Shown: positions 43,717 to 53,600 of the stretch, piece by piece | How the letters are laid out: every line of letters starts with the position of its first letter | Position numbering within the stretch: position 1 is the stretch's first letter | NCBI RefSeq assembly: GCF_000526495.1 | Contig: NZ_JAGE01000002.1 | Location: 434,001-498,000 of the forward strand | Direction of reading: 5' to 3' | DNA length: 64,000 bases | Origin: Ruminiclostridium josui JCM 17888 | GTDB lineage: Bacteria; Bacillota; Clostridia; Acetivibrionales; DSM-1351 | Position numbers and translations under genes: made by a program | The notes under the pieces: generated by a model | Seen by the model: only the letters and a program-made list of their open reading frames with translations | The model's database searches: none | Told to the model about the DNA's origin: nothing

Positions 43717-45006
43717 TTATTTATATCTTGCAAATAATACTGAAGTATTTTGTCCTCCAAATCCAAAGCTGTTGGAAAGTGCATAATCCATTTTTACCTC
43801 ACGAGGACCATCTGCAACATAGTCCAAATCAAGTGCACTGTCTCGTTCTTTCCAATTTCTAGTAGGATGGATTACTCCTTCTTGAATGCTCTTCAGACAA
43901 ACAATTGCTTCAATGGCAGCAGCTGCCATGATGGAATGTCCAATCATAGATTTGGTAGATGAGATTGGGATTTTGTAGGCATAGTCTTTAAAAGTATTCT
44001 TAATTGCTATGGTTTCCGTTAAGTCATTCATTTTAGTTGATGTACCATGAGCATTAATGTATCCCACATCCTCAGGATTTACACCGGCCATCTTCAAACA
44101 TGCCTGTATGGTTGCTGTACTGATTGTGGCTTCAGGATCTGGGTCTGTAGGACGGTATGCATCACTGAAATATCCATAGCCTACTATTTCACCAAGAATA
44201 TTGGCTCCTCTTTTTACGGCTGATTCCAGACTCTCCAAAATGACAACTCCGCAACCAGAACCCATCACAAATCCATCGCGACGTGCATCAAAAGGGCAGC
44301 AAGCTGTTTCAGGGTCAGGATTGACTGTCAAAGCACCAATACGTGTAAAGCCAAGCATACTATTTAAATCCAAATTGTAAGCTCCACCTGCAATGGCAAT
44401 ATCTATATAACCATTCTGTATTTTAAAGAAAGCCTCTCCAATAGCATTGTTTCCTGATGCACACGCAGTAGCTACACTTAACTGTGGGCCAGTGATTCGA
44501 AGATTTCGGGAAACATAGTGATTAATGCTCTCATTATCATTAAATGGGGTAGTTTTGCCCAATTTTTTTCCTTTAATTAAATCAAAATACAGTTGATCGT
44601 CAAATCCCGTTTCAGTTTTTGCTTTCTTAAGAAAGGGGGCATATTGATCAACGTAATTTATTAAGTTCATTTTTCGGTCAGCGATACAAACCGCTATATG
44701 GTCAGTGGAGTCCATTTTTCGCGGCTCCAATCCTGATTGCTTTAATGCTTCGTATACAGCCAAAAAATAGCTTTTTACGCTATCATCTTCCGGTAGATAC
44801 GAAAAAAGTACGGGATCCTCTTTTTCATATTGGGTAAAATCAGCTTCAGGCAGACATGCCCCAATTTTAACAATGTCACCCTGCAAATTGATATGCTTAA
44901 TTTTGGAAATCCCATTATTACATTTCAGCAAATTATCCCATAGGGTATTAACGCCAAAACCAAATGGCGTAACAGCCCCCATACCTGTTACAACTACTCT
45001 ATTCAT
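43717..45006 (-). CDS. beta-ketoacyl-ACP synthase, intact (KS-alpha-like)
   Basis: A 429-residue thiolase-fold condensing enzyme. The catalytic triad is complete: C182 in ATACASG, H320 in NAHGTST and H357 in MIGH. The C-terminal NSFGFGGQNTSV glycine loop is present. It resembles KS-alpha of type II synthases, and it overlaps by 8 bases the upstream gene, whose product is KS-like but lacks the triad, as expected for a KS-alpha/chain-length-factor pair. It should extend the chain on the ACP encoded at 47519. Confidence 0.9.
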   Translation of the reverse strand: MNRVVVTGMGAVTPFGFGVNTLWDNLLKCNNGISKIKHINLQGDIVKIGACLPEADFTQYEKEDPVLFSYLPEDDSVKSYFLAVYEALKQSGLEPRKMDSTDHIAVCIADRKMNLINYVDQYAPFLKKAKTETGFDDQLYFDLIKGKKLGKTTPFNDNESINHYVSRNLRITGPQLSVATACASGNNAIGEAFFKIQNGYIDIAIAGGAYNLDLNSMLGFTRIGALTVNPDPETACCPFDARRDGFVMGSGCGVVILESLESAVKRGANILGEIVGYGYFSDAYRPTDPDPEATISTATIQACLKMAGVNPEDVGYINAHGTSTKMNDLTETIAIKNTFKDYAYKIPISSTKSMIGHSIMAAAAIEAIVCLKSIQEGVIHPTRNWKERDSALDLDYVADGPREVKMDYALSNSFGFGGQNTSVLFARYK

Positions 45007-46273
45007 ATATATCCCTCTTCCTTATGACAAGACTGCTGATCTCTCCTAGATGACTGAAAGAATTGATCAGACAAATTTTGCTGTCTACTTCTAACGCCTG
45101 TCCTAATACATAATTCAATGATTGATCTAATAAATGAGAATTATCTGATAGAATTGGTGCGATAAACCCGTTTTGAAGTTCTAGACAGGAAATGGCCACC
45201 GAAATGGCGCCAGAGGCAGCTAAGGTGTTTCCAATGTAAGATTGTGCTGTCGTTACCCATGGCTTCTTACCAAACAGCTTTTTAATAGAAGCCGCTTCGG
45301 CAGCATCCATGATTGAATTACCGCCGGCACTGGCCTGGATAAAATCTACGTCATCTGCAGAAATGCCTGATGACTCCAATGCTTTAACCATACACTTTTC
45401 AAAATGCGGTATAAGGCTTTCGGAACAGTTAAAGTCTGCACGGTCAGGAATGTAAAAATTACTGTAACCGATGATTTCGGCGTATGGCTTTGCGCCTCTT
45501 TCTTTAGCCTCTTGTTCAGTTTCTAGAATTAGAATAGCTGCGCCTTCGCTTCCTATGAAACCTTTACTTTTTACGCTAAAAGGATACGATTCATGAATTG
45601 ATTCGCTTATTACGCCTTCATCTAGCATTAGACAAAAAACGTCGGGGGAAATTGCATCTTCAACAGCACCACAGAAAGCTCTAACTGCCCGTTGATGCCG
45701 TAGAACCAGGAATGCCTCTCCAATAGCTACAATCCCGCTGTTAATTCCATTTACTACAGTATAATTTAAACCTTTAATTCCGTTTTGTATGGAAATTTGA
45801 CCTGCTGTTGTATTAGGTAGTCGTCCGAGAATCCAAAGAGGGGGGAGCATGCGATATCCTGTATCTCCAAGCTTGTTGTAATCCAAACAACCATCTTCGT
45901 CAACACAAGGTATTATAGCCTCGCTTACAGGTTTTAAGCTAAGGCTATGGGTGAAACCGGAGCCGACAATTAAAGTGGTAGCCTGGCTCTGCTTTTTGAT
46001 TTCTTCTAATGATAAATCCGTATCTAGTTTTGCTAATTCGGCAGCAGTACAGCCAAAGATGTTCTGCCTGCTAAGGAATTTCAGAGACTTTCTATTTTGA
46101 ATATATTTGCCCGGGTTAAAATCCGGCACACTACCGATATTATTTGCAAAACCACTCTTATCTGAAGCCCTGAGAGTGCTTTTTCCATCTTTCAAGGCAG
46201 TTATGTGATCTTCTAATCCAATTCCCAATGGACTTAAAATTCCTATTCCGCTGATGACTACTGCATTTTCCAT
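44999..46273 (-). CDS. degenerate ketosynthase (chain-length-factor-like)
   Basis: A 424-residue KS-fold protein with all three catalytic residues replaced. The Cys position in the nucleophile elbow reads NGINSG (Ile), the first His motif reads QASAGGNS, and the second reads SYIGNT (Asn for His). GSEGAAILILE and the C-terminal NSFSHLG loop keep the fold. Classical chain-length factors have Gln at the Cys position, so this one is a different lineage. It precedes and overlaps the intact ketosynthase, indicating a heterodimer that sets chain length. ATG 46273 follows TGGAGGATA. Confidence 0.85.
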   Translation of the reverse strand: MENAVVISGIGILSPLGIGLEDHITALKDGKSTLRASDKSGFANNIGSVPDFNPGKYIQNRKSLKFLSRQNIFGCTAAELAKLDTDLSLEEIKKQSQATTLIVGSGFTHSLSLKPVSEAIIPCVDEDGCLDYNKLGDTGYRMLPPLWILGRLPNTTAGQISIQNGIKGLNYTVVNGINSGIVAIGEAFLVLRHQRAVRAFCGAVEDAISPDVFCLMLDEGVISESIHESYPFSVKSKGFIGSEGAAILILETEQEAKERGAKPYAEIIGYSNFYIPDRADFNCSESLIPHFEKCMVKALESSGISADDVDFIQASAGGNSIMDAAEAASIKKLFGKKPWVTTAQSYIGNTLAASGAISVAISCLELQNGFIAPILSDNSHLLDQSLNYVLGQALEVDSKICLINSFSHLGEISSLVIRKRDIYE

Positions 46274-46290
46274 GATATCCTCCACATAAT

Positions 46291-47526
46291 TTAAACCCTT
46301 GCAAAAATAAGGGATGAATTATAACCTCCGAGTCCGCTTGTATTACTGATACAATAATCCATCTTAACATCCCTGGCAGAACCTTTAACGTAATCAAGAT
46401 TACAGAATTGATCTCCTTCTTGAAAGTTTCTGGTAATATGGACACGCTGATCTAAAAGACTCTTGATACATACAAAAGCTTCTATTGCACCACAGGCGGC
46501 AAAAGTGTGCCCAATCATTGATTTTGTACTGCTTACAGGAATTTCGTAGGATTTATTTCCAAAAACCTCTTTAATTGCGATACTCTCTTCCTTGTCATTG
46601 GATACGGTGGATGTCCCGTGGGCATTAATATACCCTATGCCATCAGCCTGCAGTCCGGCATCATCCAAAGCCCGCTGCATGGCCGCAATTTTTCCTTTGT
46701 AGGATGCATCAGTCAAACTTCCTCCATCCAATGCATTTCCATAGCCCACAATTCTTCCTTTTATATCCGCACCTCGTTTAAGGGCGTTGCTTAATGACTC
46801 CAACACCAGCATACAAGCACCCTGACCAATAACAAAACCATTACGGTTTTTGTCAAAAGGCTTGACGGCACTTTCAGGGTCGTCACTTGTTGAACACATT
46901 TTCAGTCGGCTAAAGCCCGAGGTATGTAAGTATGACAGTTTATTATCCACAGCTCCAGCCAGAAGAACAGTTTCCTCGCCACGCTGAATCTTCTTCATTG
47001 CTTCTCCGATAGCCTGATTGCCTCCGGCACAGGCAGACAAAATAGTACACCCAAATCCTTTGAGAGAAGCTGCAGAAGCCAGGTGGGATAGTAGAAGATT
47101 AGGGTAGGTTTCCAAAAACCATTTAGGATTCCTATCCTCTAAAGGTATTCCATCATATTCCTCTGCAAGGGTGGACCCAGCACCTACAACAGCCCCGATA
47201 TTATACCTTTGAGTATCATCCGGAGTACTCAGGTTTGCATCTTCTAATGCCTTTAGTCCTGCATAAATAAGCATTTTGGCGGTTGGACCCAAATGTCTAC
47301 ATTTAGCCTTATATCCTGAATTCATCATTTTTAGCTGGTGGAATGGAAGTTCAGGCATTACACCGCCAATATATACTTGATTTTCACTTAATCGGCTAAA
47401 ATCACCGGATAATCGGCGAATACCATTCTCGCCGGCAAGCAGTGAGTTCCACACCTCATTATAATTGCATCCTAAAGGAGTAACCAAACCGATGCCAGTG
47501 ACAACAACCTGATTATCCTTATGCAT
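46291..47526 (-). CDS. beta-ketoacyl-ACP synthase, intact (second)
   Basis: A 411-residue FabF-like condensing enzyme with C166 in LSACAGG, H303 in NAHGTST and H340 in MIGHT. The N-terminal VVVTGIGLVTPLG and C-terminal SNTSGLGGYNS loops are typical. It overlaps the end of the ACP gene by 8 bases (start 47526, ACP stop at 47519-47521), so it is translationally coupled to it. Two active ketosynthases and a degenerate one in one operon suggest separate priming or branching steps. Confidence 0.9.
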   Translation of the reverse strand: MHKDNQVVVTGIGLVTPLGCNYNEVWNSLLAGENGIRRLSGDFSRLSENQVYIGGVMPELPFHQLKMMNSGYKAKCRHLGPTAKMLIYAGLKALEDANLSTPDDTQRYNIGAVVGAGSTLAEEYDGIPLEDRNPKWFLETYPNLLLSHLASAASLKGFGCTILSACAGGNQAIGEAMKKIQRGEETVLLAGAVDNKLSYLHTSGFSRLKMCSTSDDPESAVKPFDKNRNGFVIGQGACMLVLESLSNALKRGADIKGRIVGYGNALDGGSLTDASYKGKIAAMQRALDDAGLQADGIGYINAHGTSTVSNDKEESIAIKEVFGNKSYEIPVSSTKSMIGHTFAACGAIEAFVCIKSLLDQRVHITRNFQEGDQFCNLDYVKGSARDVKMDYCISNTSGLGGYNSSLIFARV

Positions 47527-47890
47527 TTGCCTTCTTCCAATCAACAAAGTATATTAGGGTTTTTACCTTCATAAGTGGTTTTAAACTCTTAGTTGATATA
47601 ATTTCTTCCAGCAAATCTCCTTTAATATGAGGATATTTTTTTAATTCATCGCTCATTTTATCATCATCATATTTTTCTTCATCTTTTAAACCCGCAGGGA
47701 AAATATCTGTTACTGCTACTTTACCGATATTAAAATCCTTTTCCAATCTAAAACAGATATCAATAAAATCAATTGATTCAGCGGCAAGATCATTTATTAA
47801 ATCAGAATCGGCAGTTATTGTTTCACCAGAGTCCTCTAATGCCAAAACTTCTTCCAAAATCTTTATTATTTTTTTCTCATTTTCAGTCAT
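47519..47890 (-). CDS. acyl carrier protein with extended C-terminus
   Basis: A 123-residue protein. Residues 1-60 are an ACP helix bundle with the phosphopantetheine serine S39 in DLAAESIDFID. The remaining ~60 residues (after DIFPAG) are longer than a normal ~80-residue ACP and unlike ACP helix IV; they end in a basic WKKANA tail. It is the first gene of the - strand polyketide operon behind a GGAGGATG site. The extension may dock one of the ketosynthases. No phosphopantetheinyl transferase is encoded nearby. Confidence 0.88.
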   Translation of the reverse strand: MTENEKKIIKILEEVLALEDSGETITADSDLINDLAAESIDFIDICFRLEKDFNIGKVAVTDIFPAGLKDEEKYDDDKMSDELKKYPHIKGDLLEEIISTKSLKPLMKVKTLIYFVDWKKANA

Positions 47891-48081
47891 TGTTGCTTCA
47901 TCCTCCTAAAATTTTAGATTTTTAATAATCCTACACAGTCAAAAAAGTGAATTTTATATCTCTTTAAAATCCATTCTTAAGACTGATATGGGCACTTTGA
48001 GTGTTCTTACTATAATACTTCTGAATCAAAAAAGTATATAACGCTGCACATTTATGTTCTTCCACTTCCTTTTATGGAACG

Positions 48082-48149
48082 CCAAGTATTTCTATACCCT
48101 TATTAATCTGATAAGGGGGATACTACCCTCTGTACAGGTCTATACTTGG
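48082..48149 (-). other. structured leader element of the polyketide operon
   Basis: Outer arms (48082-48089 with 48142-48149, 8 pairs) enclose an inner perfect hairpin (48097-48103 with 48111-48117, 7 pairs, 7-base loop), giving a junction-like fold in the ~450-base 5' leader between promoter and ACP. It does not match a riboswitch class I recognise. The rest of 47900-48340 shows nothing I can name. Confidence 0.4.
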
Positions 48150-48352
48150 GAGAATAAATGTTTTGAAAAGATTTTGCTTAGCATATTCTACTAATTTATA
48201 CCGCTATAATCTCCTTAGCAAAAAGATTTAAATGTTTACATATAAAGCTAACTAAAACAAGAGTGGCTAAATCACAGCTACTTATGTTTGATTGAATAAT
48301 AAACTATACATAATACATATATGGGTTGAATTTACTATAATGGATATTTCAT

Positions 48353-48381
48353 ATAATACAAGATATCTTGCAAATTGTCAA
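48353..48381 (-). promoter_or_regulatory. sigma-A promoter of the polyketide operon with a spacer palindrome
   Basis: On the - strand TTGACA (48381-48376), a 17-base spacer and TATTAT (48358-48353). The 12-base perfect palindrome CAAGATATCTTG (48359-48370) occupies the spacer next to the -10 box, a likely repressor site. Confidence 0.7.
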
Positions 48382-48496
48382 CAATTATTCCAACATTTTA
48401 CAAAAAAATAGATTAGAATTATTATACATTTTGTCAATTTATTTAAAAAATTACAATAAATAGAAAATAATAATAGAATTAGCTCAAAAAAATAAA

Positions 48497-48621
48497 AGAC
48501 CAGCTAATTAAAGTCAAGAGTTTTTAAGAAAAAGCTTTATGAATTTTTGAAAACTCCTGACATAGAAAAAATGCATAACAACAAGACCACCTTTGCGAAG
48601 TAGACATAAAATAGCTGGTCT
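48497..48621. repeat. nested inverted repeats downstream of the IS110 transposase
   Basis: Outer arms AGACCAGCTA (48497-48506) and TAGCTGGTCT (48612-48621) enclose a second imperfect pair based on GTCAAGAGTTTT (about 48514-48525) and AAAACTCCTGAC (about 48550-48561). It may be a terminator-like or end structure of the element. Confidence 0.5.
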
Positions 48622-48669
48622 AAAATGAAATACTGATCCTTGAAAACTAAACATCAAGTGCAGGTACTG

Positions 48670-49959
48670 CTAAGCTGCTATATGCTTTGCTGCTAATATC
48701 TGAGCATGTTCCTGAGGACTGCGTAACTGGTACGGTTTTCTGTCCCTTAGAACAGCAAAGATGTAAATGATGATCTTACGCATAACTGCTCCCAAAGCTA
48801 CCTTCTTAGGTTTACTCTGGCATTTTTGCTTGTAGAATTCAAGTAATACAGGGTTGCAAGCCTCTTTATTCCGCTTAGTTCGGATATTGGCAAGAGCAGT
48901 TGTAAAAAGAACCCTGCGAAGTAGCCTGGAACCTCTCTTGGACATTTTATTCCGTGTGCCGGTAAATTCTCCGGATTGCATCACAGAGGGGTCAATGCCA
49001 AAGTAAGCAACCAGTTTTCCCGGCTTAGAGAAAGCGGAAAAATCGCCGATTTCTGCTAGAATGGTGGCAGCAGTAAGAAGGCCAATACCTGGCAGGCTCT
49101 GAAAAAGTTCAAGAGTTAATGCTAGCATGGGCATATCCTTTGCCATATCTTCAGCGATCAATAGATGAATGGTTTTTAGGACCTTCGCCAAGTTATCTTC
49201 CAGAGTTCTGATCATGGATATGTAGACACCCAGCATAGCAATGTTCGAGGAATTATGAACAGTCAAAGGCGCAAACTCTCTGGCTTTGGAGACCAAAAGA
49301 TTATACTTTGCAGTTGACCACTTAAGGCTTCTGCGAGAATTCTTCTGGATCAGTGCAATCAACTTGTTCCTGTTCGCTTTAAGAATATGCGCAGGCGTAG
49401 GATATTTCTCCAATACTGCAAGAGCAGCCTTTGAAAAGATGTTGGGGAATACATCCTTGAAGTTTAACATGAGTTGGTCAACAATACCCGTAAGCCTGTT
49501 TTTGTAGGCAGTAAGTTCGTCAGAGAGCTTGTAGTACTGTCGGCAAAGACTTCGCAGGCATTCAATATCCTCATCGGGGATATTAGTAGTTTTAAGCTCC
49601 TGAAATCTGTATAGCAGGGCAATTTTCCGGGCATCAGCTTTATCATTTTTCACTTTTCTGATTCCAATATTTTTGATAGAATCAGTCTGGATGGGGTTTA
49701 TGATGGAGACCTCCAATCCAGCTTTACAAAGTGAATGGAAAAGGATTTTGTGATAGTGCCCGGTGGATTCCATGACGACGAAAGGCCTAGAATCAAAGTC
49801 CTTTTCCGTTTTTTTCAGTAATTCAACGACTCTTTCAACGTCAGAACTGGAATCATGGTGGATCTTCATGCGGGCAATCACTTCATTGGATGGAGAAAGA
49901 ATTGCCATCTCACTGAAGAATTTACCTACATCGATTCCTGCAATAGGTCTGAAATTCAT
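48670..49959 (-). CDS. IS110-family transposase
   Basis: A 429-residue DEDD transposase. The N-terminal RuvC-like domain has AGIDVGK, VMESTGHYHK and DKADARK acidic motifs. A coiled-coil middle leads to the Tnp_20 domain with LPGIGLLTAATILAEIGD and GIDPSVMQSGEFTG, which holds the conserved serine, then KMSKRGSRLLRRVL. The frame is intact, so the element may be active. ATG 49959 follows AAGGAGG by 7 bases. IS110 enzymes recombine DNA with a bridge RNA encoded next to the gene; a candidate lies just upstream. Confidence 0.95.
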   Translation of the reverse strand: MNFRPIAGIDVGKFFSEMAILSPSNEVIARMKIHHDSSSDVERVVELLKKTEKDFDSRPFVVMESTGHYHKILFHSLCKAGLEVSIINPIQTDSIKNIGIRKVKNDKADARKIALLYRFQELKTTNIPDEDIECLRSLCRQYYKLSDELTAYKNRLTGIVDQLMLNFKDVFPNIFSKAALAVLEKYPTPAHILKANRNKLIALIQKNSRRSLKWSTAKYNLLVSKAREFAPLTVHNSSNIAMLGVYISMIRTLEDNLAKVLKTIHLLIAEDMAKDMPMLALTLELFQSLPGIGLLTAATILAEIGDFSAFSKPGKLVAYFGIDPSVMQSGEFTGTRNKMSKRGSRLLRRVLFTTALANIRTKRNKEACNPVLLEFYKQKCQSKPKKVALGAVMRKIIIYIFAVLRDRKPYQLRSPQEHAQILAAKHIAA

Positions 49960-49984
49960 CAAAATGCCTCCTTAAAAAATTAAT

Positions 49985-50190
49985 GGACTTAAAAGCCTCC
50001 ATTCCTTCTCATGTAAGCAAACAACCTTGCATGTGACACGAGGAACCAGCTAAAAAGCTGGCCTCAACCAGCCAAATCATGTAGACTTACCGGAATGGAA
50101 AAATACTCTTTCATACGGGTAATCGGCCCGCCAAGGTCCGTCCCAGGAGGTGAAACACACACCTTCCAAGTCCGGAAGATATTATACATG
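49985..50190 (-). ncRNA. candidate bridge RNA of the IS110 element
   Basis: The noncoding region 5' of the transposase folds strongly: TCCATTCC (49998-50005) pairs with GGAATGGA (50092-50099), enclosing a perfect GAGG/CCAGC...GCTGG/CCTC hairpin (50040-50065) and a CATG-based stem. More stems follow (AAGGT...ACCTT). IS110 elements encode their two-loop guide RNA here. No loop-target match was checked. Confidence 0.5.
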
Positions 50191-50372
50191 ATTGTCAAAG
50201 TTCAGGCCAACAAACGCTGGCATAATGGCTAAGATGTGAAGCCGGATGATGTGCTTGATGTTTGGAAAAGAATAAAATTTGAAGTGTTATGTTAACTATG
50301 ACTTTTAATGGGTCGAACAGTGGCTTTGGTCACTGATTTAATACAAAATAATTGTACAAGGAGGTAAGTACA

Positions 50373-50456
50373 ATGAAGACATGCAACAAAAGATTAATTT
50401 CTTTTGCTGCATGTCTTTATGTAGTAATTATATATACGGAAAAAAGTAATAATTAA
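50373..50456 (+). CDS. 27-residue small ORF with strong ribosome site
   Basis: AAGGAGGTA lies 9 bases before an ATG opening a 27-codon frame (start MKTCNKRLISFAACLYVV): a basic head followed by a hydrophobic stretch, like a signal peptide start. It may be the severed start of a secreted-protein gene beside the insertion sequence, or a small membrane peptide. I recognise no family. Confidence 0.35.
   Translation: MKTCNKRLISFAACLYVVIIYTEKSNN
50376..50417 (+). terminator. hairpin inside the small ORF
   Basis: AAGACATGCA (50376-50385) pairs with TGCATGTCTT (50408-50417), and the stem continues inward with CAAAAGA/TCTTTTG after one mismatch. The following T run is weak. It overlaps the small ORF, so attenuation or simple termination are both possible. 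From 50460 to 50680 no gene is seen; a TATAAT box lies at about 50590. Confidence 0.5.
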
Positions 50457-50681
50457 TACAATATTAAGCCCTTCTAAAATGCCTAAATAACATACTTTTA
50501 ACTAATTATACTTATTCTATATAGCATTATTTTTTGACTCACTAATTGAATTATAATACAATAATTTACTTATATGTATATAATTATGATATAATATTCT
50601 TGTATAAACCCTACTATGATAACTATCTGTAGAAATATAAGCTCCCGCCAAATTGAAAAGTGAATATAAAGGAGGAAAGCT

Positions 50682-53600
50682 ATGATTAAAATGCGTATTT
50701 TGTCATGTCTGCTAATTACTTCAATTCTCACAGGACTACTTTCATTTATGCCTGTAAACAATGCAAATGCAGACACCGGTTTGATGCTTTGGTATAGGTT
50801 TAACGAGGGATCAGGTATAAAAGTGGCCGATTCTTCAGGTAACGGCAGGGACGGAATTTTGAATGGTAATTGCAGTTGGATAACGGCCCAAAATGGCTCG
50901 GGTGCAATTGAATTAGATGGAAGTTCAGGATATATAAAGATGCCCAATGGCCTATTGTCAGAGCTGACAGAGACTACTGTAAGCGCCAGGGTCTTTGTTG
51001 ATTCATCAAATATGAACCCGTCCTGGATATTTACTTTTGGTACGACGACAGATTCCAAAAGTGACGTGAATGCACATTATTTCGGTTTTCTATTAGAATC
51101 AGGAGTTTACAGGGTTATGCTTGCAAAAGCACGCTGGACTGACGAGCAAAACACTAAGGTGAACTCGGCCTTTAGTACAGGAGTGTGGAAGTATGTTACA
51201 TATACTCAAAAAGGGACTATAGGTACACTTTATGTAGATGGGGTGAAGGTTGCTGAGAACACCAATGTAGCATATACTCCCAAAGATATTGAATCTACGG
51301 CAGCAAATTTCATTGGAAGAGCACCTTATGTTGAGGACAAATATTTCAAAGGAAAAATTTCTGATTTCAGATTATATAATAGGGCATTGAGCAGCGCAGA
51401 GGTAGTAGAATTAAGTAACAGCAGCGCAGCTGATATTGTGGCAATGGACAAAGCAGCGCTAAACTTAGGAGATTTAAGTCAGGTAACTTCAAAAATTAAC
51501 TTGCCCACAACAGGAGAGAATGGCAGTATTATTACCTGGGTCTCTTCTAACCCAAGTGTTGTTTCTTCAACTGGCTATGTAAATAGGCCTAAATACCCTG
51601 ATACAGATAAACAGGTAACGCTTACTGCAACTATATCTAGAGGAAGTGCAAGTGATACTAAAATATTCCAAGTTACAGTTAAAGCATTGTTGCAAGGACA
51701 GGACCAGGTAATTGAGAATGCCAAAAAGCAGCTTTTTATTCCTAATGCAGATGATATACGCGGAAATATTACATTACCATCATCAATTGTTACTGAAGGA
51801 GTAACTGTCAAGGTAACATGGTCAACGGACAAGCCTTCTATTGTTAATGTGAATGAAGTAGTGAATCAAGGCTATGACAATACTCCTGCAGGTGTCGTTA
51901 CAAGGCCTAACACAGACACAAAAGTAACATTAACAGCACATCTGACAAATGGAACTGCATCGGATACCACAGATTTGACTATTACAGTAAAGGCAAAACC
52001 AAAAACTATAAATGAATCGGATTATAAGGGATATTTCTTTACATATTTTAATGGCACTGCCAGATCTGATGCAGAGCAGATATACTTTGCTTCAAGTATA
52101 GATGGACTTCATTGGAATGAACTCAATGGAAACAATCCGGTACTGACTTCAACTGTTGGAGATAAGGGTGTTCGAGATCCTTTTATAATAAGATCACCTG
52201 ATGGAGATAAATTCTATATGGTTGCAACAGACCTAAGAATAGCAAATGGTAAAGGCTGGGATGCAGCTGCAACATCCGGAAGTAAATCTGTTGTTATTTG
52301 GGAATCCAATGATTTAATAAATTGGTCTAAAGAAAGACTAGTTAAGGTTGCAAGGGATGACGCAGGCTGTACCTGGGCTCCTGAAATAGTATTTGACGAG
52401 AAAACCGGAGAATATGTGATGTTCTGGGCATCAAGAATAGGAGCAGATAACTATAGCAAGTTTAGAATATACATAGCAAAGACAAGAGACTTTTATACTT
52501 TTACCGAACCAAAGTTGTATATTGAAAGAAGTAATGATGTAATAGATACAACAATAATCAAACACGCAGGCATATATTACAGATTTTCAAAAGATGAAGT
52601 TAATAAGAACATTCTTATAGATAAATGCGATCAGTTGCTGAATAAGAATTTCGTATCTTTACCATCAACTAGTGTTGAAAGCCAGAAAGGTGTTGAAGGA
52701 CCCGCAATCTTCAAGTTTAACGGTCAAAACAAATGGTGTCTGCTATTAGATTACTATGGAGGAGGAGGCTACTATCCCATGGTATCTACAGACATTGCAT
52801 CTGGTGTGTTTACTAGACTAAATTCTTCAGAGTATAAGCTGCCAACCGGGCCACGTCATGGAACAGTAATGCCCATAACCCAGGCTGAATACAATGCAAT
52901 TATGACAAAATGGGGAAACTCAGCACCAATTGAAGAACCCAAGACAACTCCGATACTTGAATACAAATTTGACGAGACAAAGACAGGAAATACAATCGCT
53001 GATACATCAGGTAATAACCGTAAGGGTACCTTGAACGGAAATGCAACATATGTATATGACTCTGAAAAGAAATCTCAAGTACTTTATCTAGATGGAACCA
53101 CAGATACCTTTGCGGCTTTCCCACAGGGTTTCTTTGATGGCAGGAATACGGTAACAATATCTATGGATATTAAGCCGTTGACAGTATCAGGGAATTTCTT
53201 TACTTTTACTGTAGGTAAAGATACAAATAAATATATGTTTCTGAGAACACGGGATACTGAAAGCAGAAATGCAATTACTATAAATTCCTACTCAAATGAA
53301 CAGGAGGTTAAGGCCACTACTGTACCTATAGCAAATAAGTGGATGAATATTAAGTTGGTAATAACACCTACAAGTATGGCTATATATAAGGATGGCTTGA
53401 TGCTTGGCAGAAATAATAATGTGTCAATTTCAATGTCGGATTTGGGTACAAGTCTGATGGCTTATCTAGGTAAATCCTTCTACTCAGCAGATCTCTATTT
53501 CAAGGGCTATTTTGACAATGTAAAAGTGTACAATCGTGCATTTAATGAAACAGAAATTGCAGATGAATTTGGTATTGCTAACAAGCCAGTAAAAATAGTA

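Larger units (their letters stand above)
48600..50200 (-). mobile_element. IS110-family insertion sequence (limits approximate)
   Basis: A single IS110-type transposase on the - strand plus its structured noncoding 5' region. IS110 elements have no terminal inverted repeats and leave no clear duplication, so exact ends cannot be read from one copy. The element lies between the polyketide operon promoter and the GH43 gene. Confidence 0.65.

Noticed and set aside
50210-50290. Possible transposase or integrase remnant (KRWHNG, DVLDVWKRIKF)
   Set aside because: Too short and interrupted by a stop; no family could be supported.
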